A stretch of DNA of 64,000 bases from positions 17,473-81,472 of the forward strand of contig JBBQSD010000010.1 of assembly GCA_038214135.1 (NCBI GenBank), given 5' to 3'. Positions within the stretch are counted from its first letter, which is position 1. Each line of letters starts with the position of its first letter. The notes beneath the pieces are model-generated. The model saw nothing but the letters and a program-made list of their open reading frames with translations, was not told the DNA's origin and did no database searches. Below are positions 35,229 through 44,133 of this stretch, piece after piece. Origin of the DNA: JANLSE01 sp038214135 (GTDB lineage: Bacteria > Chloroflexota > Chloroflexia > Chloroflexales > Roseiflexaceae). Made by a program: the position numbers and the translations under genes.

Positions 35229-36480
35229 ACGACGTATAATGCGCGTTGATCTCCACATATTCAGCGCTCATATCGCAGGTCCACACGGTTGCGCGGGCGC
35301 TTCCCTGGCCCAGATCCAGCCGAACCAGCACTGGATCGGATTTGAGCGTTGCTGCTGCCTCACGCTCCTCATATTCGAGCGGCAGCCCATTCGCTACCAC
35401 CTGCACCGCTGGGCTATCGTTATCGCCATAGCGATCAGCAGGGCCAAACGTCAATGCCAGCTTATTCTGATCGATGTCGGCACCGCTATAGCCAGCCGCG
35501 CATAATACCCTGCCCCAGTTCGGATCGCCGCCATGCACCGCACACTTGAACAGCGGTGAGGTTGCGATGCTATTGGCAACGGTATGCGCCTCGGCTTCGT
35601 CGCGGGCACCAGTGACATTGATCTCGATCAGGCGCGTGGCACCCTCGCCATCGCGGGCAACCTGTTTGGCCAGCGATGTGCAAACCTCACTGAGCGCAAT
35701 AGCAAAGACATCCAGTTCTGCCTCGCCAATTTTCACATCGGAGGCACCAGATGCCAGCAGAAACAGGGTATCGTTGGTGCTGGTATCGCCATCGACGCTG
35801 ATCCGATTGAAGCTCGTATTAGCTGCCCGCCGTAGTGCTGTATCAAGCAGCGCTGGCTCAATCTGTGCATCGGTTGTGACAATCGCCAGCATGGTTGCCA
35901 TATTTGGGTGGATCATGCCAGCGCCCTTGCAGCACCCGGCAATTGTGATACTGCCACCCGCAAGTGTGATAGTTGCAGAAGCGACCTTCGGCTTGGTATC
36001 GGTTGTCATAATCGCCCGTGCCACGAATGGCGCACCAACAAGCGCTTCTGATGATGTGACCGCTTCAATCCCGCGTGAGAGCTTCTCCATCGGCAGTTGC
36101 CGCCCAATCACGCCCGTCGATAGCACCAGCACCTGTTCTGGCGCACAACCGATTCGTTCCGCAACCAGCGCTGCCGTCTGGCGGGTATTGGCCATGCCCT
36201 GCGGGCCAGTACATGCATTTGCACAGCCAGCATTGGTGATCACCGCTCGAATGGCATGGGCCTGCTGTGCCAGCACCTCCTGATCATACAGCACAGGTGC
36301 CGCCTTGACCTTATTGGTTGTGAAGATTCCAGCAGCACTACATGGCGTCTCGGTTGCAATCAACGCCAGATCAAGATCCGAAGCACCCATCACGCTGCTC
36401 GTCTTGAGGCCACACGCAGTCGCTCGCGCACTGAAGCCAGGCGCAAATACGAATGAGTCGATATCGGTAGCGACGGTCAT
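35227..36480 (-). CDS. argJ: Bifunctional ornithine acetyltransferase / N-acetylglutamate synthase
   Basis: 417 residues. Recycles the acetyl group from N-acetylornithine to glutamate and may also make N-acetylglutamate from acetyl-CoA. The precursor self-cleaves before the Thr nucleophile in KGAGMIHPNMATMLAIVTTD; FAPGFSARATACGLK and SVDGDTSTNDTLFLLASG are family hallmarks. Ends near VEINAHYTS as usual. AAAGGA lies six bases before the ATG. With argC, argB and argG on the same strand it belongs to the arginine cluster; the adjoining argA-like gene is partly redundant with it. Confidence 0.96.
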   Translation of the reverse strand: MTVATDIDSFVFAPGFSARATACGLKTSSVMGASDLDLALIATETPCSAAGIFTTNKVKAAPVLYDQEVLAQQAHAIRAVITNAGCANACTGPQGMANTRQTAALVAERIGCAPEQVLVLSTGVIGRQLPMEKLSRGIEAVTSSEALVGAPFVARAIMTTDTKPKVASATITLAGGSITIAGCCKGAGMIHPNMATMLAIVTTDAQIEPALLDTALRRAANTSFNRISVDGDTSTNDTLFLLASGASDVKIGEAELDVFAIALSEVCTSLAKQVARDGEGATRLIEINVTGARDEAEAHTVANSIATSPLFKCAVHGGDPNWGRVLCAAGYSGADIDQNKLALTFGPADRYGDNDSPAVQVVANGLPLEYEEREAAATLKSDPVLVRLDLGQGSARATVWTCDMSAEYVEINAHYTS

Positions 36481-36496
36481 ATTTGTTCCTTTGAGT

Positions 36497-36603
36497 ATTC
36501 AGAATACAGGAGCCAGGAGTCAGAATGTGCTTCAAGAAACACCATCGCAATTAATTCGCACTACGCTGAATAACGACATATTCTGACTCCTGACTCCTGT
36601 ATA
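36497..36603. repeat. Inverted AGGAGTC-arm element between argG and argJ
   Basis: Left arm 36497-36522 and right arm 36579-36603 are complementary over about 24 bases with two mismatches and flank about 58 bases of unrelated DNA. The layout equals the insert in mnmG (201-310), which suggests a complete unit of about 105 bases. Confidence 0.85.
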
Positions 36604-36607
36604 CAAG

Positions 36608-37816
36608 CTACTTGCCATCCACCAACGCCTGCACCTTCATCGGCAGGCCAAAGATCTTGATAAAGCCCTCGGCATCCTTCTGATTATAGGATTGGCTCAT
36701 CGTGAAGCTGGCAATATCCGGGTTGTAGAGCGTCTTCTCGGCCTTGCGCCCAACCAGATAGGCATTACCCTTATACAGCTTGATTCGCGCTACACCAGTG
36801 ACATTGCGCTGTGTAACGGAAATAAATGCCTGTAGCGCCTCGCGCAATGGCGTGAACCACTGCCCATAGTACACAACCTCGGCATAGCGCTGGGCGATCA
36901 CATCCTTATAATGCAGCGTGTCGCGGTCGAGTGCCAATTGCTCAATGCCCTGATGTGCCGCCCTCAGAATTGTGCCGCCTGGTGTTTCATACACACCATG
37001 GCTCTTCATGCCAACCAGCCGGTTCTCAACAAGATCGATCCGTCCAACGCCATGCTTGGCCCCGAGATCATTCAGCAACGAAAGCAGCTTGACTGGCCCG
37101 AGCCGTTGCCCATCCACGCTGACTGGAATTCCCTGCTCGAAGCCAATCTCAACATACTCTGGCGTGTCGGGGGCCTGTTCTGGAGCAGTGGACAGCGTAT
37201 ACATGTCCTCTTCTGGCTCGTTCCATGGATCTTCCAGAATGCCACCCTCGTGCGACATATGCCAGATGTTGCGATCACGGCTATAGATCGATTTGAGCGA
37301 TGCACTCACCGGAACATTATGTTCAGCCGCATAATCGAGGGCATCCTCACGCGAGCGGATATCCCATTCGCGCCATGGCGCAATCACCAGCATGTTTGGT
37401 GCAAAGACGGTGTAGGTCAATTCGAAGCGCACCTGGTCGTTGCCCTTACCAGTGCAGCCATGCGCCAGCGCATCGGCTCCTTCCAGCACGGCGATCTCGG
37501 CCTGGCGCTTGGCGATCAATGGCCGCGCCACCGATGTGCCAAGCAGATAGATCCGCTCATAGACTGCGCCGGATTGCAGCAATGGGAACAGGTAATTGCT
37601 GACGAACTCCTCGCGCAGATCCTCGACATAGCACTTCGATGCGCCACTCTTCAGTGCCTTCTCTTCCAACCCGGTCAGTTCATCATCCTGGCCAATATTG
37701 CAACAATAGCACACAACCTCGGGGTTGCCGTAGTGCTGCTTCAGCCATGGCACGATAATGCTGGTATCCAGCCCACCCGAATAGGCCAGAACGACTTTCT
37801 TAACCGTGGGTTTCAT
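36608..37816 (-). CDS. argG: Argininosuccinate synthase
   Basis: 402 residues, ATP-dependent condensation of citrulline and aspartate. The ATP pyrophosphatase loop AYSGGLDTSIIVPWLK is at the N-terminus; ALAHGCTGKGNDQVRFE, YSRDRNIWHMSHEGG and GVGRIDLVENRLVGMKSHGVYETPGG (the last in two parts) are conserved. AAGGAGA lies before the ATG. Placed 12 bases after orf387 and before argJ in one transcript. Confidence 0.97.
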   Translation of the reverse strand: MKPTVKKVVLAYSGGLDTSIIVPWLKQHYGNPEVVCYCCNIGQDDELTGLEEKALKSGASKCYVEDLREEFVSNYLFPLLQSGAVYERIYLLGTSVARPLIAKRQAEIAVLEGADALAHGCTGKGNDQVRFELTYTVFAPNMLVIAPWREWDIRSREDALDYAAEHNVPVSASLKSIYSRDRNIWHMSHEGGILEDPWNEPEEDMYTLSTAPEQAPDTPEYVEIGFEQGIPVSVDGQRLGPVKLLSLLNDLGAKHGVGRIDLVENRLVGMKSHGVYETPGGTILRAAHQGIEQLALDRDTLHYKDVIAQRYAEVVYYGQWFTPLREALQAFISVTQRNVTGVARIKLYKGNAYLVGRKAEKTLYNPDIASFTMSQSYNQKDAEGFIKIFGLPMKVQALVDGK

Positions 37817-37828
37817 GGGGTCTCCTTA

Positions 37829-38992
37829 TCAATAATCCTCGTCTTCATCATCATAATAATACTGTGGCGGTGCTTTACCGGTGCTTGCGATCAGACGTGG
37901 ATACTCGCTTGGTTCTGCTTGTGGGCGAATACCAACCACCTGCACCTCAAACTCATGGCTATCACCATAATCGAAATAGTATAAGAATGTGTGTTTGAGC
38001 ATCAGCCCCAATGCCCCAATAACGCCATCGGTTGTCCACTGTGGCTCATCTTCCTCCATGGGCGATGCGAACCGATAGCGCTGATCATCATCGAGTGTGC
38101 TATTCAGATAAAAAGAATACAGGTGATCGTTATCCCATCGAAGCGCCTGTTGAATAGCCAGGTGCAGATCCTCAAGTGATTGCTCAGAGCGCAATTCGAT
38201 CGTTCGACTGACCGTTTTTGATCGCTTAAAAGCAACCCTGAAGGCATAGGCTCCGTCTGGATGATCCAATGCTGCTGGTTGATCCAGTTCGGCCAACATT
38301 CTGCGGGCCATAAAACGTGGTTGGAAGGCTGGATCGCTACTCACGATCTCTGCCAAACGCGCCAGAACCGCGGCTGTCGGTTCGCGCCGTAACTGCTGTG
38401 AGGGTGCTTCATCCTGTTTGGGCATCGTTATGATCATCGATGCGCTGATCCAGGAGCCACTGACACCAATGAAGATCTGGTTGAGGTAGTGGATCGCCTC
38501 GGCACGAACAAACGGCAGGCTATGCCGTGTCGCCTCAAGCAAGGCCGCCATCGCATCAGGATCATCCGCCTGATAGACAAGAAACGCAAGGCCGCTCAAC
38601 GCCAATTTGCGCCGCCGATTGGCAAACACATCCCCGGATTTACTGGGAATGCTCAATAGTTCAACAAAAAACGGGATTATCGCCGGATTCAGTGTGAAGG
38701 CCATCAACGCAATCAGCGATGGCTCGATATAGCTCTTGCCATTGCCTTTTGCCACAAGCAGTTGCCGATAGATCTGTTGTGTTGGCAGCAGATCCTTCTC
38801 GGCAAGGCGGGCACTGCCAAATAAGCCACTGCGCACCTGTGGTATGGTTTTCGGGCGTGTTTCGGCAGGAAGTGCCAACCACTGCTCCAACTTGCCCAGC
38901 TCATCGTATAACGACTTCTGCTCACGTGGATCTTGTTTGCGCCCAACCGAGGTGCTGATTAACCATTGCTCAAGCGAATCTTGATCAAACAT
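37829..38992 (-). CDS. Protein with C-terminal pRiA4b ORF-3-like (TnpR-passenger) domain
   Basis: 387 residues. Residues 1-210 are helical and HEAT-like (QIYRQLLVAKGNGKSYIEPS, FVRAEAIHYLNQIFIG). Residues 225-370 match the plasmid pRiA4b ORF-3 / IS1096 passenger family: YAFRVAFKRSKTVSRTIELR, LHLAIQQALRWDNDHLYSFY and LKHTFLYYFDYGDSHEFEVQ. The tail is acidic (YYYDDEDEDY). Function of this domain is unknown; no transposase or inverted repeats accompany it. GAGGA spacing favours ATG 38992. It sits 12 bases after carB and 12 bases before argG, so it is transcribed with the arginine genes. Confidence 0.8.
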   Translation of the reverse strand: MFDQDSLEQWLISTSVGRKQDPREQKSLYDELGKLEQWLALPAETRPKTIPQVRSGLFGSARLAEKDLLPTQQIYRQLLVAKGNGKSYIEPSLIALMAFTLNPAIIPFFVELLSIPSKSGDVFANRRRKLALSGLAFLVYQADDPDAMAALLEATRHSLPFVRAEAIHYLNQIFIGVSGSWISASMIITMPKQDEAPSQQLRREPTAAVLARLAEIVSSDPAFQPRFMARRMLAELDQPAALDHPDGAYAFRVAFKRSKTVSRTIELRSEQSLEDLHLAIQQALRWDNDHLYSFYLNSTLDDDQRYRFASPMEEDEPQWTTDGVIGALGLMLKHTFLYYFDYGDSHEFEVQVVGIRPQAEPSEYPRLIASTGKAPPQYYYDDEDEDY

Positions 38993-39003
38993 CACACTAT
39001 CCT

Positions 39004-42000
39004 CTAGGTCGCTGCCCGTTCGCGTTGGATGCGATAATGCTCCTGCAGGCTGCGCACCCGCAGTGTCTTCTGCTTGAGCGCCCGAATACCCGCAACCGTT
39101 GCCACAGCACCAGTCAGGGTTGTCACCAGCATAACACCATAACGAATAGCTGCCGAACGCATTGCCTGTCCATCGGCATAGGCCCGTGAGCCAAGTGGGG
39201 TGCTAACAACAAGTTGCACCATGCCCGCTGTAATCAGATCAACGGTGTGTGGCGAACCCTCCGAGACTTTGTTGACCGTTTCGACTGGTAGCCCCAGTTG
39301 CCGCAACCACGCCGCAGTTCCCTGTGTGGCATAGATCGTGAACCCGAGCTTGACAAGATCGCGGGCGATACGGCCAATTGCACCCTTATCGAAATCATTG
39401 ACAGTCAACAATGCCGCGCCCTCTGTCGGAATGCGTGCGCCAGCACCCATTTCGGCTTTGGCAAAGGCATGCCCGAAACTCGATGCATGGCCCATCACCT
39501 CGCCGGTCGAGCGCATCTCCGGGCTGAGGAACACCATCGCACCAGGGAATTTTTCGAATGGCAGCACCGCTTCTTTGACGAAAAAGCCATCAACCAGTGG
39601 TTCGCGTGTGAACCCCAATTCAACCAGCGTTCTGCCAGCAGCGACCTGCGCGGCGATGCGTGCTAGTGGCACTCCGGTCGCCTTTGCAACAAACGGGACG
39701 GTTCGTGATGAGCGTGGGTTGACTTCCAGAACATAGACTTCATCATCTTTAATCGCATACTGGATGTTCATCAACCCCTTGACGCCGAGTGCCAACCCGA
39801 TCTTGATCGTCTCATCGCGAATGATCTGCAAATGGTAGGCGCTGACTTTATAGGGCGGCAGAACCATGGCCGAATCGCCGGAATGGACGCCAGCTTCTTC
39901 GACATGCTCCATAATCCCGCCGATCACCACCCGCTCGCCATCGCCAATCGCATCGACATCGACCTCGAACGCATCTTCCAGGTAACGGTCGATCAGCACA
40001 GGTGCCCCGGCACTAATCGCGGTTGCATCATGCAGATAGCGCGCCAGGCTTTCATCATCATAGGCAATCGCCATGGCCCGCCCGCCAAGCACATACGATG
40101 GCCGCACCAGCACAGGGAAGCCAATTCGTTGGGCAACCCGCCGCGCCGATGAGAGATCGGCGGCCATGCCACTCTCGGGTTGCGCGATCTCCAACTGGTT
40201 CAGCAGATCACCAAAACGCCCACGATCCTCGGCTAAATCAATCGCATCCGGCGATGTGCCCAGAATCGGAACCCCAGCCGCCTCTAACCCACGCGCAAGA
40301 TTCAATGGCGTCTGACCACCAAACTGAACCAGGGCCGGAACGAGTGACACAGCCTGTACGGATGCGATATATCGCGTCCGTACGCGGTTCCCCGCTTCGG
40401 TCGTGTCACCATGCCACCGTGTCACCATGTCGCCAGGCCCTGTCGTAATGCCCGATTCGCGTTCCCAGATATTCAGCACATCCTCAAACGTCAGCGGCTC
40501 GAAATACAATCGATCACTGGTATCGTAATCGGTCGAGACGGTTTCTGGGTTGCAATTGACCATGATCGTCTCATAGCCAATATCGTGCAGGGCCATACAG
40601 GCATGCACACAGCAGAAATCAAATTCTAGCCCTTGCCCGATCCGGTTTGGCCCGCCACCAAGGATCATCACTTTTGGCCGATCAGTCACCTCGGTTTCGT
40701 CGGCGCTGGCATAGGTGCTGTACATATAGGGCGTGTGCGCCTCAAACTCAGCCGCACAGGTATCGATGCGATGGTAGACGGGAATAATGCCAAGTGATTT
40801 ACGATGGGCTCGCACATCCATCTCGGAGAGGCTGCCCCGCTCCCATACCGGGGCGAGGGGGGATTGCTCTGTGCGCCCCTCCGCACCTGTGGGCGAGGGG
40901 TTGGGCAGCGGGGGCACCTGCAACAACGAGGCCAGTTGTGCATCGGAGAAGCCGTGCTGCTTGGCTTCATACAACAGATCGGCTGGTAGCGAGGCCAGCG
41001 TATAGTTGGCCAGATCGCCCTCGATTGCGATAATCGCCGCCATCTGCTCAACAAACCATGGATCATACCCACTGGCCGCCGATATCTGCTCAACCGATAG
41101 CCCGGCTCGTAGTGCATCGGCGGCCACCTGTATCCGATCCGGGTTTGGAATCCGCAATGCCGCTTCCAGTTGCTCGATTGGCGCAAGCGTCTGTTCTGAC
41201 GGGCGCACATTCCGCCGGCAACCAAAGCCGGTCATTCCCGTTTCGAGGCCACGCAATGCCTTCTGAAAGGCCTCATTGAATGTTGACCCAATCGCCATCA
41301 CCTCGCCAACGCTCTTCATCTGTGGGCCAAGCGTCGTATCGACACCCTGGAACTTTTCGAAGGCCCAGCGCGGGATCTTCACAACCACATAATCCAGGCT
41401 TGGTTCGAATGAGGCTGGCGTGACTTTGGTAATGTCATTGGGGATTTCATCAAGGGTGTAGCCGACAGCCAGTAGCGCGGCGATCTTCGCAATTGGAAAG
41501 CCGGTTGCCTTACTAGCTAAGGCCGATGAGCGGCTGACACGTGGGTTCATTTCGATCACAAACACCCGGCCATCCTGCGGGTTGATCGCAAACTGCACGT
41601 TTGATCCACCCGTCTCGACACCGACCGTGCGGATGATTAACTTGGCCATCTCGCGTAGCCGCTGCAACTCCCGATCCGTCAGCGTCATAATCGGCGCAAC
41701 CGTGATCGAATCGCCAGTATGCACGCCCATTGGATCCAGGTTCTCAATCGAGCAGACCACAACGAAATTATCGGCGCGATCGCGCATGACTTCGAGTTCG
41801 AATTCCTTCCAGCCAATCACCGATTGCTCAATCAATACCTGGGTGACGGGCGATGCCCGCAGGCCCCGATCGGCAACATCGCGCAATTGCTCGGGATCAT
41901 AGGCCACCCCGCCGCCGCTGCCGCCAAGCGTGAACGATGGCCGGATCAGCACCGGGTAGCCAATCCGCTCGGCAACTAATAGGGCTTGTTCAACCGTTGT

Positions 42001-42447
42001 GACGGTATCGCCAAGCGGGACGCCAAGGCCAACCCGCAGCATCGCATCCTTGAAGCGCTGGCGATCCTCGGCCAGATCAATCGCATCCGGCGATGCGCCG
42101 ATCAGCTGGACGTTATAGCGATCCAGGATTCCCGCTGCGTGTAGCTTCATCGCCAGGTTCAGGCCAGTTTGGCCGCCAACGGTTGGCAGGATGGCATCTG
42201 GTTTTTCGTGGGCAATAATCTGTTCAACAACATCGACAGTCAGCGGTTCGATATAGGTCGCATCAGCGAACTGAGGATCGGTCATGATCGTCGCAGGGTT
42301 GGAATTGACCAGCACAACCCGGTAGCCTTCACGGCGCAGCGCTTTACACGCTTGCACACCCGAATAATCGAACTCACATGCCTGGCCAATCACAATTGGC
42401 CCCGATCCAATCACCAGGATCGTGCTAATATCGGTGCGTCGCGGCAT
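39004..42447 (-). CDS. carB: Carbamoyl-phosphate synthase large chain, with two repeat-coded inserts
   Basis: 1147 residues where about 1070 is usual. Two ATP-grasp halves: N-terminal LVIGSGPIVIGQACEFDYSG and LGGSGGGVAYDPEQL; second half MILGGGPNRIGQGLEFDFCC and LGGRAMAIAYDDESLARYLH; then the MGS-like allosteric domain (TIYATQGTAAWLRQLG). The surplus of about 75 residues is explained by two inserts: about 511-538 in the oligomerisation domain (PPLPNPSPTGAEGRTEQSPL, palindrome family) and about 667-702 (GPGDMVTRWHGDTTEAGNRV, 8-bp repeats plus palindrome) just before LVQFGGQTPLN. Both keep the frame and leave catalytic motifs intact. The start directly abuts the stop of orf165 (TAG-ATG). Identity is certain. 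Confidence 0.97.
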   Translation of the reverse strand: MPRRTDISTILVIGSGPIVIGQACEFDYSGVQACKALRREGYRVVLVNSNPATIMTDPQFADATYIEPLTVDVVEQIIAHEKPDAILPTVGGQTGLNLAMKLHAAGILDRYNVQLIGASPDAIDLAEDRQRFKDAMLRVGLGVPLGDTVTTVEQALLVAERIGYPVLIRPSFTLGGSGGGVAYDPEQLRDVADRGLRASPVTQVLIEQSVIGWKEFELEVMRDRADNFVVVCSIENLDPMGVHTGDSITVAPIMTLTDRELQRLREMAKLIIRTVGVETGGSNVQFAINPQDGRVFVIEMNPRVSRSSALASKATGFPIAKIAALLAVGYTLDEIPNDITKVTPASFEPSLDYVVVKIPRWAFEKFQGVDTTLGPQMKSVGEVMAIGSTFNEAFQKALRGLETGMTGFGCRRNVRPSEQTLAPIEQLEAALRIPNPDRIQVAADALRAGLSVEQISAASGYDPWFVEQMAAIIAIEGDLANYTLASLPADLLYEAKQHGFSDAQLASLLQVPPLPNPSPTGAEGRTEQSPLAPVWERGSLSEMDVRAHRKSLGIIPVYHRIDTCAAEFEAHTPYMYSTYASADETEVTDRPKVMILGGGPNRIGQGLEFDFCCVHACMALHDIGYETIMVNCNPETVSTDYDTSDRLYFEPLTFEDVLNIWERESGITTGPGDMVTRWHGDTTEAGNRVRTRYIASVQAVSLVPALVQFGGQTPLNLARGLEAAGVPILGTSPDAIDLAEDRGRFGDLLNQLEIAQPESGMAADLSSARRVAQRIGFPVLVRPSYVLGGRAMAIAYDDESLARYLHDATAISAGAPVLIDRYLEDAFEVDVDAIGDGERVVIGGIMEHVEEAGVHSGDSAMVLPPYKVSAYHLQIIRDETIKIGLALGVKGLMNIQYAIKDDEVYVLEVNPRSSRTVPFVAKATGVPLARIAAQVAAGRTLVELGFTREPLVDGFFVKEAVLPFEKFPGAMVFLSPEMRSTGEVMGHASSFGHAFAKAEMGAGARIPTEGAALLTVNDFDKGAIGRIARDLVKLGFTIYATQGTAAWLRQLGLPVETVNKVSEGSPHTVDLITAGMVQLVVSTPLGSRAYADGQAMRSAAIRYGVMLVTTLTGAVATVAGIRALKQKTLRVRSLQEHYRIQRERAAT
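40340..40446. repeat. GTGTCACC octamers and palindrome inside carB
   Basis: 40356-40383 is a 28-base near-perfect palindrome (GTACGGA-T-GCGATATATCGC-G-TCCGTAC). 40401-40436 has GTGTCACC ATGCCACC GTGTCACC ATGTCGCC, the same 8-bp family as 5505-5650 and 53876-54040. Together they code for about 36 residues absent from normal CarB. Confidence 0.9.
40832..40914. repeat. CTGCCCCGCTCCC/GGGG palindrome pair inside carB
   Basis: CTGCCCCGCTCCCATACCGG, a spacer, then GGGCGAGGGGTTGGGCAG. Same family as 5038, 28053 and 56174; in frame, about 28 residues in the oligomerisation domain. Confidence 0.88.
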
Positions 42448-42945
42448 CTATGTATGACTCCCTCGCTCCTGGTCCTCCATGAGCGCATCGACAATATCGC
42501 GTAATTCATTGGCTGCTACCGTTGCACGGCGTGCGAGATCGGCCAGCGCGCCCAGAGATTGATTGCGGCTGAGGATCGTCACTGCCCCAAGCAATGTCCC
42601 GACCAGCCCACGCAGATCGTGGCGCAGTTTGCGTAGCTGTTCATCATCAGCGATGCTTTGCCCATCAAGCGGCAGCGCTTCAACTGTAACACGCAGATTC
42701 TCGGCTGTTTCGAGTGCAATCTCAACCAGTTCCTCACAGCGTGGCCCAAATGTCGCCTGAATAGTGGCTGTGCCTGCTGCTGCAAGTTGATCGAGAATCA
42801 GGCGGGTTGGAGTCAGCACGAGCAGTATTTCACTGCGTACCAATGCAGCCCGTTCCTGGTTCGAACGGCTATAGAATGGTCGTAGCTGCTGATACTTGGA
42901 CACGACTACTTCTCGCTCGAATGACGAATGATGATCTTCAGGCAT
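42448..42945 (-). CDS. Histidine-kinase-like helical protein between carA and carB
   Basis: 165 residues, all-helical by composition. LRKLRHDLRGLVGTLLGAVT resembles the H-box of a histidine-kinase dimerisation domain (HDLRGxLG), but no ATPase domain follows and only one cysteine is present. It could be a phosphotransfer (Hpt-like) protein, a phosphatase helper or a degenerate kinase. The ATG at 42945 lies 11 bases after carA's stop; its TAG is followed without a gap by carB's ATG, so translation of the three genes is coupled. Why a signalling-type protein sits inside carAB is unknown. Real by frame and context; function open. Confidence 0.75.
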   Translation of the reverse strand: MPEDHHSSFEREVVVSKYQQLRPFYSRSNQERAALVRSEILLVLTPTRLILDQLAAAGTATIQATFGPRCEELVEIALETAENLRVTVEALPLDGQSIADDEQLRKLRHDLRGLVGTLLGAVTILSRNQSLGALADLARRATVAANELRDIVDALMEDQERGSHT

Positions 42946-42956
42946 TTCGGACGCCT

Positions 42957-44087
42957 CTATTCCTGCATCAGATCCACAAACTGGCCAAATAGATAGGCTG
43001 CATCATGCGGGCCGGGAGCCGCTTCTGGATGATACTGGACGCTAAAGGCTTTACGATCTGCGACCCGTAACCCCTCAACACATTGGTCGTTTAGGTTGAT
43101 ATGCGTGATCTCAACTCCTGCTGGTAGTGAATCGGCGCGAACGGCAAACCCATGATTATGGCTCGAAATCTCGACACGCGCTGTATCGGAGAAACGAACC
43201 GGCTGGTTGCTGCCATGATGCCCAAAACGGAGCTTATAGGTTGTTCCGCCAAGCGCTAGCCCAAGAATCTGATGCCCAAGGCAGATGCCAAATAGTGGCT
43301 TTTTCCCAATCAGTTCCCGTACTGCATCAACAGCATAGGTGACAGCAGCGGGATCGCCAGGGCCATTAGAAAGGAAGATACCATCGGGATTGAGTGCCAA
43401 CACCTCCGCAGCCGTTGTTGTCGCCGGAACAACCGTCACACGGCAGCCATGTTCGGCCAGCAGGCGCAGAATATTGCGTTTGATCCCATAATCATAGGCG
43501 ACGACATGAAAACGTAGGGGCGATTCGCGAATCGCCCCTACACCTGCGCCCCATTCGCCAGGATTGCCAGCGCTCCAATGATATGGCTCGGCACAGGTCA
43601 CATGCGGCACCAGATCGAGCCCTTCCATCGAAGGAGCCTGGCGTGCAGCAGCAACCAACCGTTCGGGGTTTGGATCGTGGGATGCAATCACCGCCCGCAT
43701 GGCCCCTTGTTCGCGGATATGGCGCACCAATGCGCGTGTATCCAGGCCAGTAATACCAACAATATCATGGCGCTTTAGGTAATCGCCAAGTGCTTCGGTT
43801 GCCCGATAATTGCTGACGCGCGGGCTTGCAGCGCGTACCACAAAACCAGAAAGCCAGGGTTTCTGGCTTTCTTCATCATCTGGGTTGACACCAGTATTAC
43901 CGATCTGTGGAGCCGTCATCACGACGATCTGGCCATAATAGGAGGGATCAGTCAACACCTCCTGATAGCCCGTCATGGCCGTGTTGAACACCACCTCACC
44001 AGCGCGTTCGCCGATTGCACCAAGCGCATAGCCAGGCCAGGTCGTCCCATCCTCAAGAGCCAGCAACGCTGGAATTCGTATCGTCAT
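42957..44087 (-). CDS. carA: Carbamoyl-phosphate synthase small chain, with palindrome insert
   Basis: 376 residues; hydrolyses glutamine and passes ammonia to CarB. N-terminal CPSase domain (LALEDGTTWPGYALGAIGER, EVVFNTAMTGYQEVLTDPSY); class I glutaminase domain with nucleophile Cys in FGICLGHQILGLALGG and the His-Glu pair in YHPEAAPGPHD. Residues about 182-191 (GAIRESPL) are coded by a perfect 28-base palindrome (43514-43541) in the linker between the domains. First of the coupled carA-orf165-carB genes, 46 bases after the argA-like gene. Confidence 0.97.
   Translation of the reverse strand: MTIRIPALLALEDGTTWPGYALGAIGERAGEVVFNTAMTGYQEVLTDPSYYGQIVVMTAPQIGNTGVNPDDEESQKPWLSGFVVRAASPRVSNYRATEALGDYLKRHDIVGITGLDTRALVRHIREQGAMRAVIASHDPNPERLVAAARQAPSMEGLDLVPHVTCAEPYHWSAGNPGEWGAGVGAIRESPLRFHVVAYDYGIKRNILRLLAEHGCRVTVVPATTTAAEVLALNPDGIFLSNGPGDPAAVTYAVDAVRELIGKKPLFGICLGHQILGLALGGTTYKLRFGHHGSNQPVRFSDTARVEISSHNHGFAVRADSLPAGVEITHINLNDQCVEGLRVADRKAFSVQYHPEAAPGPHDAAYLFGQFVDLMQE
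43514..43541. repeat. Perfect 28-bp palindrome inside carA
   Basis: GTAGGGGCGATTCG and its exact complement CGAATCGCCCCTAC. Same family as the intergenic GTAGGGGCGGTTCGCGAACC elements; both half-sites have been changed together (GATTC/GAATC for GGTTC/GAACC), so pairing is preserved. Confidence 0.95.
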
Positions 44088-44133
44088 TGCTTGTGTATCC
44101 CCTCTTCGCGGGATGTATTGTACTCGGTTTTGA

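Noticed and set aside
35546..36283. 245-residue + frame within argJ
   Set aside because: Antisense shadow of argJ.
36911..37984. 357-residue open frame on the + strand
   Set aside because: Antisense to argG with no ribosome site and no recognisable domain; a shadow of biased codon use.
37829..38992. Active transposable element
   Set aside because: Only a passenger-like domain; no transposase, terminal inverted repeats or target duplications seen.
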